Source: Branchiostoma belcheri
Taxonomy: Eukaryota > Chordata > Leptocardii > Amphioxiformes > Branchiostomatidae
Length of the DNA stretch: 64,000 nucleotides
Assembly: GCF_001625305.1 (NCBI RefSeq)
Contig: NW_017803839.1
Coordinates: 137,814 to 201,813 of the forward strand
Direction of reading: 5' to 3'
The position numbers were made by a program, and so were the translations under genes. Numbering within the stretch: position 1 is the first letter of the stretch; every line of letters starts with the position of its first letter. Shown here one piece after another: positions 31,071 through 41,814 of this stretch. The notes beneath the pieces were generated by a model, which made no database searches, was not told the origin of the DNA, and was given only the letters and a program-made list of their open reading frames with translations.

Positions 31071-31821
31071 GCGACCAAGCCTGCAAAGCCGCGCTATGCT
31101 TGCTGGGAGCTGGCGGCGTAGGATGACCTGACGGCGGCCCCATTCAAACCGCACCCTGAGGTACGTATATGTGTGTTTGACTTGGATTTTGATGATTCAT
31201 AGTTACTATTATACCATATTTATATTTGGTATTTTAATCTGATTAGACACTTGCTTAAACGAAAGCTATGGCTCGACTGGAAGTTCACGGAATGTTTTCA
31301 GAAAATCATGAATCGTCGAGCTCGAGGTGAACTTATGTACATGTATGGGGAGGGGGGCGAGTGATGCAAACTTACTCGATAACAATTGTGTGCGTCCGTT
31401 ATGCTGGGTCTGTTATAAAATATAAAGTCCTAGGGTCAGATTTCATGGCCGGACCTACACGTCCCGGGTTTGGGAGAGACCTGCGTATTAAATTTTTATC
31501 TGAGGTCAAATTGTATATATACGTCCCGACTCGTGTGTCATCTTTCAGCCGCCAGCTTTTTCGGTGAATTATAGACCGGCTAGAGGAACAAAACGAATAC
31601 ATCTGATGCAGCAGTATAACGTTAGATAATTGCTATAGCCGGTGCTAGGTGCTCCATGAGCGGCCGGAGGCGTCTATAATTTGGTCCTATATATATTGTG
31701 TGTGTGGGGGGGGGTGCTGGGGGCGTGCGTGTTTTTGTGTGACTGACAACATATAGTTAATGCAATGCTCTCACCATTTTCTTACAATATATAATTATAT
31801 ATACATATTTCTTTTGCAGGG

Positions 31822-32150
31822 CCATAACGAAATACCACTTAGCCATGGAAAGCATTGAACACATGAAGCTGTGTGCAGAAAGCAGACCTTGGAGAAAGGG
31901 AGGATGGAAGTAGTAGTAATTGAACACTTGCTTCAAAAAGATTTCTGCAAAAGGCTTGCTCTCAGGGCAAGTGAGAACATGGGAAAAGCAAGACTTTCTG
32001 AAAAAAGTTCTTCCAGACACTCCCCCGGCAGCAGCGGTCTTCAGAAATATAATGGTACAGCCAGATACAGGCTGGCCAGTTAATTTGATACTGTCTTACC
32101 CCCACCGAAAGATCTGCTTGGAGGTTTATCCAACTGGACCAACACTGTAA
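31822..32150 (+). CDS. Candidate exon inside the 9.34-kb element
   Basis: After a CTTTTGCAG acceptor the frame reads ITKYHLAMESIEHMKLCAES and on to stops at about 31913. From there the same frame continues with LPDTPPAAAVFRNIMVQPDT and GWPVNLILSYPHRKICLEVY. No family was recognised. It could be decayed coding sequence of the element. Confidence 0.2.
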
Positions 32151-32924
32151 GATAAATTGAAATTGGACGTGTACTGTTGCATTAAAATTTGTCTATAGTT
32201 TTATTCTTCCGGGACGTTTGCGTATTACCTGTAAGTACAGTATTTAACCCATATGTAGGGTATGTACATTGTACATCGATTATAATTTATGACAGTCACT
32301 GTAATTGGTATATAAATAACACCAATTTTCAGAGATGAGTTTCATATCCTTGCATACAGGCTACCGTAATGCTTTCCTGCATTATTCATACACACTAAAT
32401 GCCAAATAGCAAAAATCCATACTGGGATTAGGAATTTATAAACATTAAAATGAAATATGTCTCTAATAACATATCTCTTTGTTGCCTACTTTATTTCAAG
32501 ATCTGTTCTTAGGAGGTTCTTACAAATAAGCCTCCTGTTTCTCTCCTAAGGAAAGATCATGCAACAATGTCATACTTACGTACTATACATTGCCACATAC
32601 ATGTAAAACATAATTTGCCTATCTGAGCAGACTGAGGCAAAAAGAGAAGTATGATTTCCTATCATCAGATCTACTGCCGTCAAAACACAATAATACAAAT
32701 ATTTGACCAACGTGCAGCCACTGTCTCAATGCACAAACTGCTATTTGTCATCTTATACTAATAGGTTAAATGGATACTACTGTATCTATGGACTGTATAA
32801 TATAAGGAGTGGTCCAGAGGTGATCTTTCTATTGGTACATCTAAGACTGAAAAAAGCATTATTGGCCAAAGAAATGGGAATTTGCTAAAGGACAAGCGAT
32901 TATATATATATATCATAATGACTT

Positions 32925-33255
32925 TTATCGGTGCGGAAATTCCCCAGACATCTTACATGTAAATTGATGATGTTTCAATAAAATCAGACCCCAAAAAAAC
33001 CATGCATTTTAGGCTCAAAAAAAGTAGTCGCAAAATATAGAAACACTTTTATCATGTGCGCAATGACCCACCGACATCATGTATGCGAATTGGTGATGTT
33101 ACAGCATAATTTGCATATATGACACCAAAAAAGCTTTTTTTGGCTCAGAAATGAGAAATCCCTAAATGAGAAGCAATTTTCTCCAAAACAGTTTCATCAG
33201 GTGCCCAATGACCCACCGACATCGTGTATGAAAATTGGTGATGTTATAGCAAAAG
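32925..33255. repeat. Three diverged tandem units (~125-145 bp)
   Basis: The phrase caatgacccaccgacatc ... gaattggtgatgtt recurs at about 33063 and 33208, with a weaker copy at about 32936 (ccagacatcttacatgtaaa). No coding frame was found. Confidence 0.6.
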
Positions 33256-33831
33256 GATAGGAAAAGATAGGAAAAATTGATAAAATTTTCAATGCAGGGC
33301 TATGTTGTAAAAGTTGGCATTATTGGGTTGGTTGGAACATGCCAAGTGTAAAAATATATTTTTTGTTCAGAAATATTGATAGGGAGGCCCCCTGCACAAT
33401 CTCTTAAAAAAGAAATTTTATTTTGCTGCAGTCCCTCTATAAATCGCTAGGATATCTACATTTAGTTTTAAGATGTTACAACTAATATGAAGGATTGAAT
33501 TGTGAGGCCATGGTAAGATTAACCAAAACTAAGTGATTATCAGTAGTATTATTGCGAAATTGGCCTGAATTCTCCCAAATTTTTACTTGCTGCACTTTTG
33601 AATAAAGCCGCAAGGGCAATTTTCTAACGAGTTTTTGTCTAATGACTAAAGAACGGTTAGGCATACGGTCAAAGTTACTTTGTTCAGAGGTACATAATAT
33701 CGTAGGCTATCCGAGTTCAAAATATGGTGTACCTGTGTTGATTGTAACGTGATCTATTGGGCTTTAAAGTGTTCTTGGTTTGATCAGTTCATTGGCTACA
33801 ATTGCGCCCCTAGAACTGCACATATATGAAA

Positions 33832-34545
33832 AGGCAATATCCTCACAAAGGATGAAGGAAGAGCAAACCTATTGACACCTCAGGTAGGTCAGTATATCAG
33901 CCTGGTATTGTGCAAGTTTTGTCCGGATATATAAGACCCTTGTCAATTTATGATGGGAAACGCACTTTGGTGAGATGCGATCCTAGAGATACGTAATGTT
34001 GGGACGATGCCTCGGCTGGGAGTTATAGTTCGCTAAGAATTAAATTCAATGCGTTTCTTTCCAATTTGAGTGACTTACTTTTAAATACTTTCCCAGCCAA
34101 TGCCTAAATTTCCATGCCGATATCATGATTCATTTTTTATTTAACTATCTTTAAAGACTTTGGAGATTAACTTCCATAACTACATGTACTTCACATGTCA
34201 TCTCAATTGAATACCGTGAATACCGTGCATCTTCACAAAGGATAAAAAAGAGCAGCTTTATTAACAGCAAAGCTAGGTCAGCACATCAGTCTGGTATTGT
34301 GAGGGTTTTGTGCCGATATACAGAACCCTTCTCGTTTTATGAATGAAAACGCACTTCTGTGCGATGCGGTCCTATATATAGAATCGAGGACTCCTTCTTG
34401 TCAAGGGAGACCTCGGCGCCTCGGAGGCCCTAGCTTGCTTAGAATTCAATGGATTCCTTTCAAATTTTAAGGACTGATTTGTGAATACTTTGATAGCCGA
34501 TACCCGAATTCCCATATCGGAACCATAATTCATTGTGGAGTTACT
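33832..34545. repeat. Two-unit tandem duplication (~370 bp, diverged)
   Basis: Blocks such as tcacaaaggat, gtctggtattgtg, gaaaacgcacttctgtg and cataattcatt occur in the same order at 33832-34140 and 34205-34540. The second unit has a G+C-rich insertion (cctcggcgcctcggaggccc). Confidence 0.65.
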
Positions 34546-34820
34546 ATCATCTAACCCTCTGGGAATGAAATTGTAATTCTCTAACAACTTCACATGCGAA
34601 TTGAAGACCGTGAATACCCAGTATCTTTATATGATATGAATCCAGTATCTTTATATGATATGAATCTTTATTGCATGTTCTTGCGCAGGTGGGCTAAATG
34701 CACAAATGTGACCAAATGTGGTCGAGAGGATGAAAAATATGAGTATTGTATACTGGATCGCTATATTCCAATGCTAAGTGCTAGGAGACTATTTATTACA
34801 ACAATACTATACACTACCTA

Positions 34821-35126
34821 TCATCTACTGTTACTTGCCCTTTCTTCTCTCTTTTTGAAACATCTGGAAACATAATTACATAGTTTGTCTACTGTACATT
34901 CGTTCTTGCATGACATCAAACGTTTAAAAGTGTCCTGCTTTGACATTTTCTTATATATTTTGTCTAATTGTAAAGTATCGAATAGCTCTTGGTGTTCATC
35001 TTCAAATAATGTACAGTCAGGTAGGAAGTGTATCTCGTTTTCAACATATAACTTATTACAGAATTCGCAAGTTTTATCTTTCTGAGAGGTACGGCTATGC
35101 CTGCCGGATTCTAAACGTAATGCCAC
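34821..35126 (-). pseudogene. LINE ORF2 C-terminal fragment
   Basis: The frame reads LRLESGRHSRTSQKDKTCEF CNK and then ENEIHFLPDCTLFEDEHQEL, followed by helices ending FKKREER. The order RxExGRxxRx..xRxCxxC...xExHFLxxCxxYxxxR is the C-terminal cysteine region of non-LTR retrotransposon polymerases (CxxC...HxxxxC). The upstream RT is missing. A small TIR element begins at the very edge of the conserved part. Confidence 0.7.
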
Positions 35127-35532
35127 ACCGATTTAATTTTATGGATGACATCTGCGCGCGCATTGATTTTCGCCCGATCTACAAAAAAAAAAAAAAAGAT
35201 CACGTATTCCGAGGCTCTGGCCTGGCTTTAGGCCTGGGTAGTGCATGGTGGTGATAACTCTGGTTGACGGCAGCCAGGCTACCGAAGCTCCAAGACTCAA
35301 GAACTCAGTACATACGTACAGCAGTGTCGATTCATATATTCCGCAAAAATCCAGCATGTGTCGGCCTGTCGTATACGTCGCTATGTAATGCGCCAAATTC
35401 ACAATACCAGGTTTGTATTCCTGTGGTTTTGTAGCATTTTTATTTTTGGCCGGATTTTTATTTTTTTTCGCCCGCGCGCACTAGTTTGGGGGTCTTCAGA
35501 GGATGTCATCCATAAAATTAAATCGGTGTGGC
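35122..35532. mobile_element. 411-bp MITE-like element with 31-bp TIRs
   Basis: The terminal sequence GCCACACCGATTTAATTTTA (first 20 of 31 bases) is perfectly inverted at 35502-35532. The inner regions share a GCGCGCG...TTTTCGCCC word. No clean target duplication is visible at this boundary. The left end abuts a LINE coding fragment, so insertion into the LINE is likely. It has no coding capacity. Confidence 0.65.
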
Positions 35533-37025
35533 CTAAAGCGAAATTTACTTATAAGGCATAAAAGAAAAGCCGATGCACAGCTAGATCTACGTCTACGTCT
35601 TATCTCGGTGAAAAGATGACAAACATGTAATCTGTGAAACTATTACTCCACACCAAACCCTCGGTGGCCTATGGTAACAGTCATACATGCGTCTTAAAGA
35701 GTTACACTAATTCGTTAGAGTTTTTAGTGTACGGAATTATACGCTGTTATTTTGTTGACTTTCGGAGATGATACATTTGCATTAAAATGACTGCTGATAG
35801 ATGTAAACCAATCATATACAGATCTTAAGGAAAGGTATTAGCTTCTACTTAAAGCAAGTATTTTGTGTACTAGATGTATATATAACACATTTCACAGACC
35901 CTCTTTTCCCCTAGAAAAAATTATGCTGCTATTATCCATTGTGAATAAACTAGTTCATCTGTAATTCATGAACTGATCTTTTGTGTTTATATATATATAT
36001 AATATTTCTCATTATTATTATATAATACTAGCAAAAGACACTCACACAAGGTCTGAAATGCCAAGATTTCATTTCAGTGATTTTATTGAAACATTTCTTA
36101 ATCTTCTGAAGAAATACTTGTGAAACCAGTGTTTTAAGCTACCTTTCCCGTAGTCTACAATATGATTAATTTCTAGGGAGATACATGTATATGTGATCAT
36201 ATACTATACTGGAGTCATGAGTCTTAAAAAACTCCAAACTTTGACTTGACTGGTACTACTGTAGCCCAACTTTGTTCCTGCAATGTGACATTTCTTTAAT
36301 AATTACAAACAAGATTAGGAACTTCTTCATGTTAATTTAATACCAAAAGAATTCAGACAATGACCACACAGCTTCTGGGCTACAAGTGATATCCAATATG
36401 CTTCTCATAAAAATGTACTACCCAACTAGATAAAACAGCAACTTTCTAATTCATGCTTTGGCAGACAGTACATTGCACATGGAAATTGAAGTTGAATTTC
36501 AGGTCATGTCACAGCATTTACTGCTTTTCTGTGGTCATGGGGGAGTGTTGTCACATATCCCATGATAATAAATGGGAAATAATGTAATCCTGACATGCAG
36601 AAGAGTTGACAATGGCATCTCAAAATATAATTTTAGCTATAAACAAGCAGTTCTGGTGCCCCATAAAAGCCCAGTGACCCCACCAAATATTATTCTGAAG
36701 TAATTTCATGGAGCAGGAGAAATAAAAGGGAAAAAGAAACTAACATCCTTTGATAGACTGAACTATATTGGAACAGGATTTTCTTCAAGTGTCACTAGAA
36801 ATCTGATAATTGAATTTGGATACACAAAGGAATAAGCCAACTACTGATAATTATGATGTAACAATATATCATCATACAACCATCATTACATGCAGCATTA
36901 TACAAGTATTTTCTAGACTATGTAAGCTAATACTTTGTCTTCCTTTCCTTTCTTTTCAATTAGATCTACATGATGGGCAGTAAATTGCAAAGATATACAC
37001 TGATTTTTCAATTCATTAGCTGTAG
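35533..37025. other. No gene recognised
   Basis: A+T-rich interior of the 9.34-kb element. No domains or clear repeat boundaries were seen. Confidence 0.4.
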
Positions 37026-37209
37026 TCATCTGACTAAACAATATTTCACACAACTATAAATTGTACTCTTTTCCACAAATATCCATTGCAATTGTTTTCT
37101 CAAAGCCGTCCTACATGTAGCTAGCCAGGACTTTGAGGTGACCCAGTGTGGTATGCTTTCTTGAAATGCATTCCATAGTTCAGCTGTATGTATGTTGACT
37201 TCTGGCACC
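37026..37209 (-). CDS. Candidate exon inside the 9.34-kb element
   Basis: A strong pyrimidine tract and acceptor (CTCTTCCTTTTACAG) precede a frame of 61 codons: VPEVNIHTAELWNAFQESIP and then a basic tail to a stop. The WNxxxxxI block faintly recalls LINE polymerase C-termini, but the splice-like start argues for a spliced gene. Unassigned. Confidence 0.25.
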
Positions 37210-38355
37210 TGTAAAAGGAAGAGGGAAGAAAGTTTAATCATGTACCAGATTCAAGCTTCTTGAGACTACTTAAATATATATTGTAACTGTTACATCAAAA
37301 TCAACCAGAATAAACATAATAATCTAAGATAGGCTTAAGATTTTCTTATGAAAAAAAAACTTTCTGGTTCAGAGTGAGTAGTATGTTGACTCTGTTGCTC
37401 CTATGGCACAGGTACTATTGTTACAGTAAGATACCTAGGCTAGGCCTATACTGTATATATTATGTATTTCATGATATAATATTCTGTGCTTTGGGCCACT
37501 TTCATAACTATTTTTCATGACCTTACAGATTCATGAACATATTGATATTACTATGATTAAGCTGGAAACCTTCCTCTAGCAATGATTTTTCATTGCCTAC
37601 TCTCTCTGTTCCAGACTGTTTGGGATTCGCTTTTTTTTGTTAGGCTTATACCAATTTTTGGTTCTCCAAATATACCAATTTTTTGTTCTCCAAATTTGAC
37701 AGAAAATCATCAAGAAGGCGAGTGAAAAAAAGTTATGTAATATTCTCTGTTTTCGACCACATTCATAACTCTTTTTCATATAATATATTATATAATCCTC
37801 CATGTCACACCATTCTTACCAGGCTAAACCAGTAAATGATACCAGGCTAAACAATGACACTGAATACATATACTATTATTTTAAACTGGAAAATATCACT
37901 TGTGAGGAAAATAGCAGCCGTGATTCGTATATCCGAACTATATCTGAAGGTGATGTTTTTCCATGACCCATTTTGCATTTACATTAATGTGATTGTATAT
38001 GTGAAAATGTAGCCTTCATTTGACACCCCTCCACCCCCCAACACACCCCACCCCACCTCTGTATATGGTGGCACAGAAAGAGTGATAAGACCAGAAAACA
38101 AAACCTTTACATTTTCTTTGGTGAACAAGCTTGATCACCATAATGGTATATCATAGCAAATTGCCAATTATGCAATGTTTTCACAATGTTTAATTCCTGG
38201 TAAGTCGAGTTATCATATTTAATCCTATATATGTAGCTTTATGGGTTCTAACTCATTCATAATTCTAACCAGCAGTTAGAATAACCAGGTGACAGGTCCC
38301 CAACCAGAGAACTTTCGTGCTTCTTAGGTAAATACTAGTCACTCTTTGTTTATTG
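37210..38355. other. No gene recognised
   Basis: A+T-rich. A 20-base phrase (ataccaatttttggttctcc) is duplicated in tandem near 37650-37692. Confidence 0.4.
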
Positions 38356-38359
38356 GCCA

Positions 38360-38545
38360 TATTGTAACAATGGGGGGTTTATAGGCGCTACCAACTGACC
38401 CGGCTGATGGGTCTAGACCTTTTAGCTGAGTGGTTTGAGCGTCGGGTTTGAAGCTGGTGCTCAAGAAGTCGTGGGTTCGAACCCGGGTTTTTAATCTCTT
38501 TTTACTCGCTCCTCCTGTTGTGTAAACCCTCACTGTTACAATATT
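38360..38545 (+). repeat. tRNA-like interspersed repeat, copy 1
   Basis: A box-like TAGCTGAGTGG at 38423 and B box-like GGGTTCGAACCC at 38473, spaced as in a tRNA gene. It is preceded by gctaccaactgacccggctg and followed by the tail tttactcgctcctcctgtt. The copy begins near TGTAACA and ends near TGTTACA. It is a degenerate tRNA-derived sequence, not a functional tRNA. Confidence 0.6.
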
Positions 38546-38789
38546 ATGTTCACACTAAGCCAGAGTGACAGTGAATGAAATTGACCTATGTAGGCAGATC
38601 CATATGGGAGTTGGACATCACAACTATGACAATACTGTTCTGTGTGTGAATGAATTTGTCTTAGAGTAGGACAAGACCTAAAGAAGTAAAATTGCATCTT
38701 CAATATTGTCCGATACTATCTGTATGGTGCCTTACCTGGTGCCCAGATGAAAGAGATATGACCGGTAAAGTCTTACAAATACCTGACTG

Positions 38790-38985
38790 TGTAATAGTGT
38801 GTGTGTGTGTGTGGGGGGGGGGGAAGCTACCAACTGTCCCCGCTGATGGGTCTAGACCTTATTTAGCCGATGCGGTAGGAGCTTTGGGTTATGAAGCTGG
38901 TGTCCGGGTTCGGGTTTGAACCCCGGCCCGGGACCAGGAGTGTCTTTCTGTTTCTACTCGCTCCTCTTATTTCTTACAAAGGTTC
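38790..38985 (+). repeat. tRNA-like interspersed repeat, copy 2
   Basis: A box-like TAGCCGATGCGGTAGG at 38864 and B box-like GGGTTTGAACCC at 38912, with the same leader and tail as copy 1. A GT/G run precedes it. Confidence 0.6.
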
Positions 38986-39077
38986 CCACACATGCCCTGG
39001 GAGTACTGGCAAAGAGTGCCGCTCCAGGGATGTCAAATTTGGAAGATTCGAGGACGAATCTTGACAAGAAAAATGGG

Positions 39078-39365
39078 AGTGTAACAGTGGGGCACGCGCT
39101 ACCAACTGACCCGGCTGATGGGTCTAGACATTTTAGCCAATTCGGTAGGAGCGTTGGGTCATGAAGCTGGTGCTCAGGTGGTCGAGGGTTCGAACCCCGG
39201 CCCGGGGGTATCTTTCTGTTTCTATAGCCTCTACCAGGCTTGAGGGCACGGCTGGAAATAGTAGAAATTGGCCAAATAGAGAGATAACACGCCGAGGGAG
39301 TTTAGCCATCCAGTTTACAGTTTGCCGGCGAGGCTACTGTTTCTACTCGCTCCTCCTGTTTCTAA
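39078..39365 (+). repeat. tRNA-like interspersed repeat, copy 3
   Basis: This is the best preserved copy. TAGCCAATTCGGTAGG is at 39134, a CAT triplet stands in the anticodon-loop position, and GGGTTCGAACCC is at 39186, followed by ccggcccggg. The distal tail tctactcgctcctcctgttt is separated from the tRNA-like head by about 140 bases. A Met-tRNA ancestry is possible. Confidence 0.6.
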
Positions 39366-40002
39366 CACCTGAACCAATGACATTATATACAGAAGTGTAT
39401 AATGTCCTTGCCTGAACAGTGCCTTTCCCGGTCCCCAGACGAAAGGGCCATGCAGATATCACTGTACCTGTAAGGTGCCTTATCTGGTCCCAGATAAAAG
39501 GGCCACACAGATATGACCTACAGTATACTCTACATCTGGTCTTTTCCAAGCATGGACCTAATAAAAGCAACTGACTTGGCTTTTGGCATGAGTGCACCTA
39601 CGACACATGATGCACTAATTTCAAACATAATTTCAAACGTAATTTTCAGGTTTTTCTTCTATTCCTACTAGTACTATCCTAGACCTAGTGAGTGTGTATT
39701 TCCTGTGTCACTATATGCGAAATAAAAATAAAAAAACTATGTGTGGTATCTTATCTGCGGGCCAAAGAATTAGGCCAAATATTATACTGGTTACATGGCT
39801 TATCACCATTGGAGCCGGTCGGGGATAGGGATGGCTACACGCAAAATTTCATGATTAGAATACTAGTATCATGGCCTAGTCATGTAACGTATAACTGTTA
39901 CCTCCTGGCTAGAAACTACTCAACTACTCGTAACTACTACTAGATCCGAGGGTCAAATCGGTCTTGTCCAACGGGTCAACCCTTCACCCTGGAGCAACTT
40001 AC

Positions 40003-40084
40003 CTGTACAATAGAAAACGTATGTTTGGGAAGGTGTATTTCCAAGCGTACAGAAGCCAGCCACACCGGTAAACACGGCCGCCAT
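40003..40084 (-). CDS. Candidate first exon at the right end of the 9.34-kb element
   Basis: About 70 bases inside the right terminal repeat, AACATGGCGGCC gives a good start context. The frame reads MAAVFTGVAGFCTLGNTPSQ and ends at a perfect donor, CAG|GTAAGT. It is the kind of position expected for the first coding exon of an element-encoded gene. No domain can be assigned from 27 residues. Confidence 0.35.
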
Positions 40085-40151
40085 ATTGCCTGCAGTTGAC
40101 CTCTGTGGGGTCATCCCGCCAGCCGAACCGCGCGCAATGCATTTATGGAGT

Positions 40152-40281
40152 ATACTCTGGGGCGAACTCCTCGTTAATCGCGGTCCCCTGGCGTACTCCG
40201 GGTATATGATTAGGCAAGGCCCTCGTCTAATCATGGCCCATGATTAACAAACTTTCTTGATAATCATGACAGGATGGGGTG
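40152..40281 (-). repeat. Right terminal inverted repeat, 130 bp
   Basis: Perfect inverted copy of 30941-31070. Homology stops abruptly at 40151. Confidence 0.95.
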
Positions 40282-40665
40282 ACGAGTAGGCCCTCGCGGT
40301 GCAGGAGGTCGATGAGGAGGTACAGGGGTAAGGCGGCTTTCGTGGCCTTCAAGTTCAGCCTGGTGTGCCAGCCCTCCGCGGCGTTGTTGATCCGAACACT
40401 GTAGACCGACCAACGATGTGGGGACCAGACTGAACTCTCCATCCAAGTACTCCTGCAGTTCGCGAGGGGGCCGTACGGTGGGCTACAGTCTTCGCCGAGT
40501 ACCCCGGGTACTCTCACCGGGTGGAGGACTCGGGAGCTCGGTACTGGGGTCGCCTACTTCCATTGGCACTGGTGGGGTGCTGCAGTCCTGGCGCTGCCAG
40601 AACTCCAGATCTACCTCCTCCCTGACCAGTCGCTGGTAGAACTCCCTGCATGGTGATCTCTGAAA
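40282..40665 (-). pseudogene. Mutator-like transposase, NNxxEGWH part (separated by insertion)
   Basis: An acceptor (TATTTTCAG) at about 40662 starts a frame with EFYQRLVREEVDLEFWQRQD and a proline-rich linker. After a stop and a frame change come ELQEYLDGE and then WSVYSVRINNAAEGWHTRLN and LPLYLLIDLLHREG. The (T)NNxxEGWHxRLN block is diagnostic for animal Mutator-like transposases. The downstream tail lies at 30738-30940 on the far side of the inserted element. The gene also carries older disruptions upstream of the insertion. Confidence 0.7.
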
Positions 40666-40735
40666 ATAAAAATACAAAAAACATTTCATGTTTAAGATGC
40701 TAAAAAAACATTAAGCCATTATATTCATATACATA

Positions 40736-41010
40736 TCAGCATCCTCTATATCTCAGATTCTGGGGTGAACATTCTAAAAACATTACAATACAAAATAATG
40801 TTATCATCATCATAAAAATGTTATACAGTGACCCAAGACTTGTTGTACATGTTTAAGATTCCTTGCAATTGAATAATTATATATATATAGTATATATCAG
40901 TATTCCTCTATTTCTCAGATTCCTTCCTCGCTTATTCTAAAAGATAACATTCCAATACAAAATTATGTTAATATTATCGAAAGTTAAATGGTGACCCAAA
41001 ACTTGCCGTT
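40736..41010. repeat. Two-unit duplication (~155 bp)
   Basis: catcctctatatctcagatt ... acattacaatacaaaat ... gtgacccaagacttg occurs twice in the same order with substitutions. Confidence 0.6.
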
Positions 41011-41064
41011 TTGTTCAATCTGGATTGTTTTTGTTTATTTAGAACTGTACCGGAAATGTCCTCA

Positions 41065-41160
41065 CTTTGTACTGATGAAAGCTAGTGGATACTAGCTGAA
41101 ACGTCTACACATTAAATTTTCATAATCCAGTGTTAAATGACTAAACAATTTTATTTATTT
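41065..41160 (+). repeat. Putative LINE 3' end with hairpin
   Basis: The hairpin GCTAGTGGATACTAGC (41081-41096) is followed by tgaaacgtctacacattaaa, a layout usual in the 3' untranslated region of CR1-like LINEs. The next 50 bases (attaaattttcataatccag...) are repeated at 41302-41352. Confidence 0.4.
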
Positions 41161-41396
41161 ATCGTATTCCTGGATGAGTAACCTTCACCAACGTATGTAA
41201 CTTGTAAGGCCACATCTCCAGTCTGATTACCAAGTTCTCTTTCCATATTATACATCATCTATACATCTGTGTTTGGCTTATTTTCCAGGTACTCTGAGCA
41301 TTAAATTTTCATAATCCAGTGTTAAATGACTAAACAATTTTATTTATTTACAAGTTACATAATTTTGATTTTTTAATATGAAATATCCCTAATTAT

Positions 41397-41810
41397 ACTA
41401 GCCCCCCCAAAAACTGTTATTGACAAAGTGAACTTTGACATTGCTTTGGTAATAGATATAACATCAAGCCTGTTTGTCTGGTCCTGGTCTGCCTCATCTG
41501 GTTTAAAGATGTTGAATGATGATATCAGCAGGTTATCCGGAAACCGGTCCATCAGGTTTTCGATCACATTGTCTATGAACTTATGGTAGATCTGAAAAAT
41601 ATGAAATGGGAAATCTGGTTGGTGAATAAGTAAAGAACTATCTGTAAAAAAATCTATCTATATTTGATTTATTTTCACCCAAGCCTCCTACCATTGACGT
41701 TTGACTAACTTACTCTCTTTATGAAGAGTTCCCTGTCCTTCTCTGTGTAGGTGATGTCGACACCGGCCTTCTCCCTGGCCTCAACAAGGACGTCGCCCAG
41801 CCCTGTCATG
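41397..41810 (-). pseudogene. hAT-like transposase exon pair
   Basis: Upper exon 41810-41714: MTGLGDVLVEAREKAGVDIT and TEKDRELFIKR, ending at an AGA|GTAAGT donor. Lower exon from 41591 after TTTTTCAG: IYHKFIDNVIENLMDRFPDN and LLISSFNIFKPDEAD. The block FIDxxIENLxxRFPD..LLSSFxIFxP is found in hAT-derived and TTF-type zinc-finger proteins of animals, between the catalytic region and the dimerisation domain. No core or dimerisation domain is seen here. Confidence 0.45.
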
Positions 41811-41814
41811 TTAT

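Larger units (their letters stand above)
30941..40281. mobile_element. 9.34-kb TIR element inserted in a Mutator-like gene
   Basis: Both ends are CACCCCATCCTGTCATGATT..., identical over 130 bp in inverted orientation, and are flanked by the exact 7-bp direct repeat ACGAGTA (30934-30940 and 40282-40288). The ends start with CA. A 7-bp duplication is unusual: piggyBac gives TTAA, hAT 8, Mutator about 9, CACTA 2-3 and Transib 5, while P-type and Dada-type elements give 6-8. No transposase was recognised inside. The body contains a LINE end, a small TIR element, tRNA-like repeats and some splice-bounded frames. Perfect terminal repeats suggest recent activity. Confidence 0.85.

Noticed and set aside
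34372-34593. 73-codon minus-strand ORF near the G+C-rich insertion
   Set aside because: It lies across a non-coding tandem duplication and shows no domain.
38423-39197. Functional tRNA genes
   Set aside because: A and B box-like words are present, but acceptor stems do not pair convincingly and the copies share repeat leaders and tails, so they are tRNA-derived repeats.
35533-40151. A transposase for the 9.34-kb element in its right half
   Set aside because: I looked for long frames with acidic catalytic patterns on both strands. Only short frames exist, so I list single candidate exons and do not claim a transposase.
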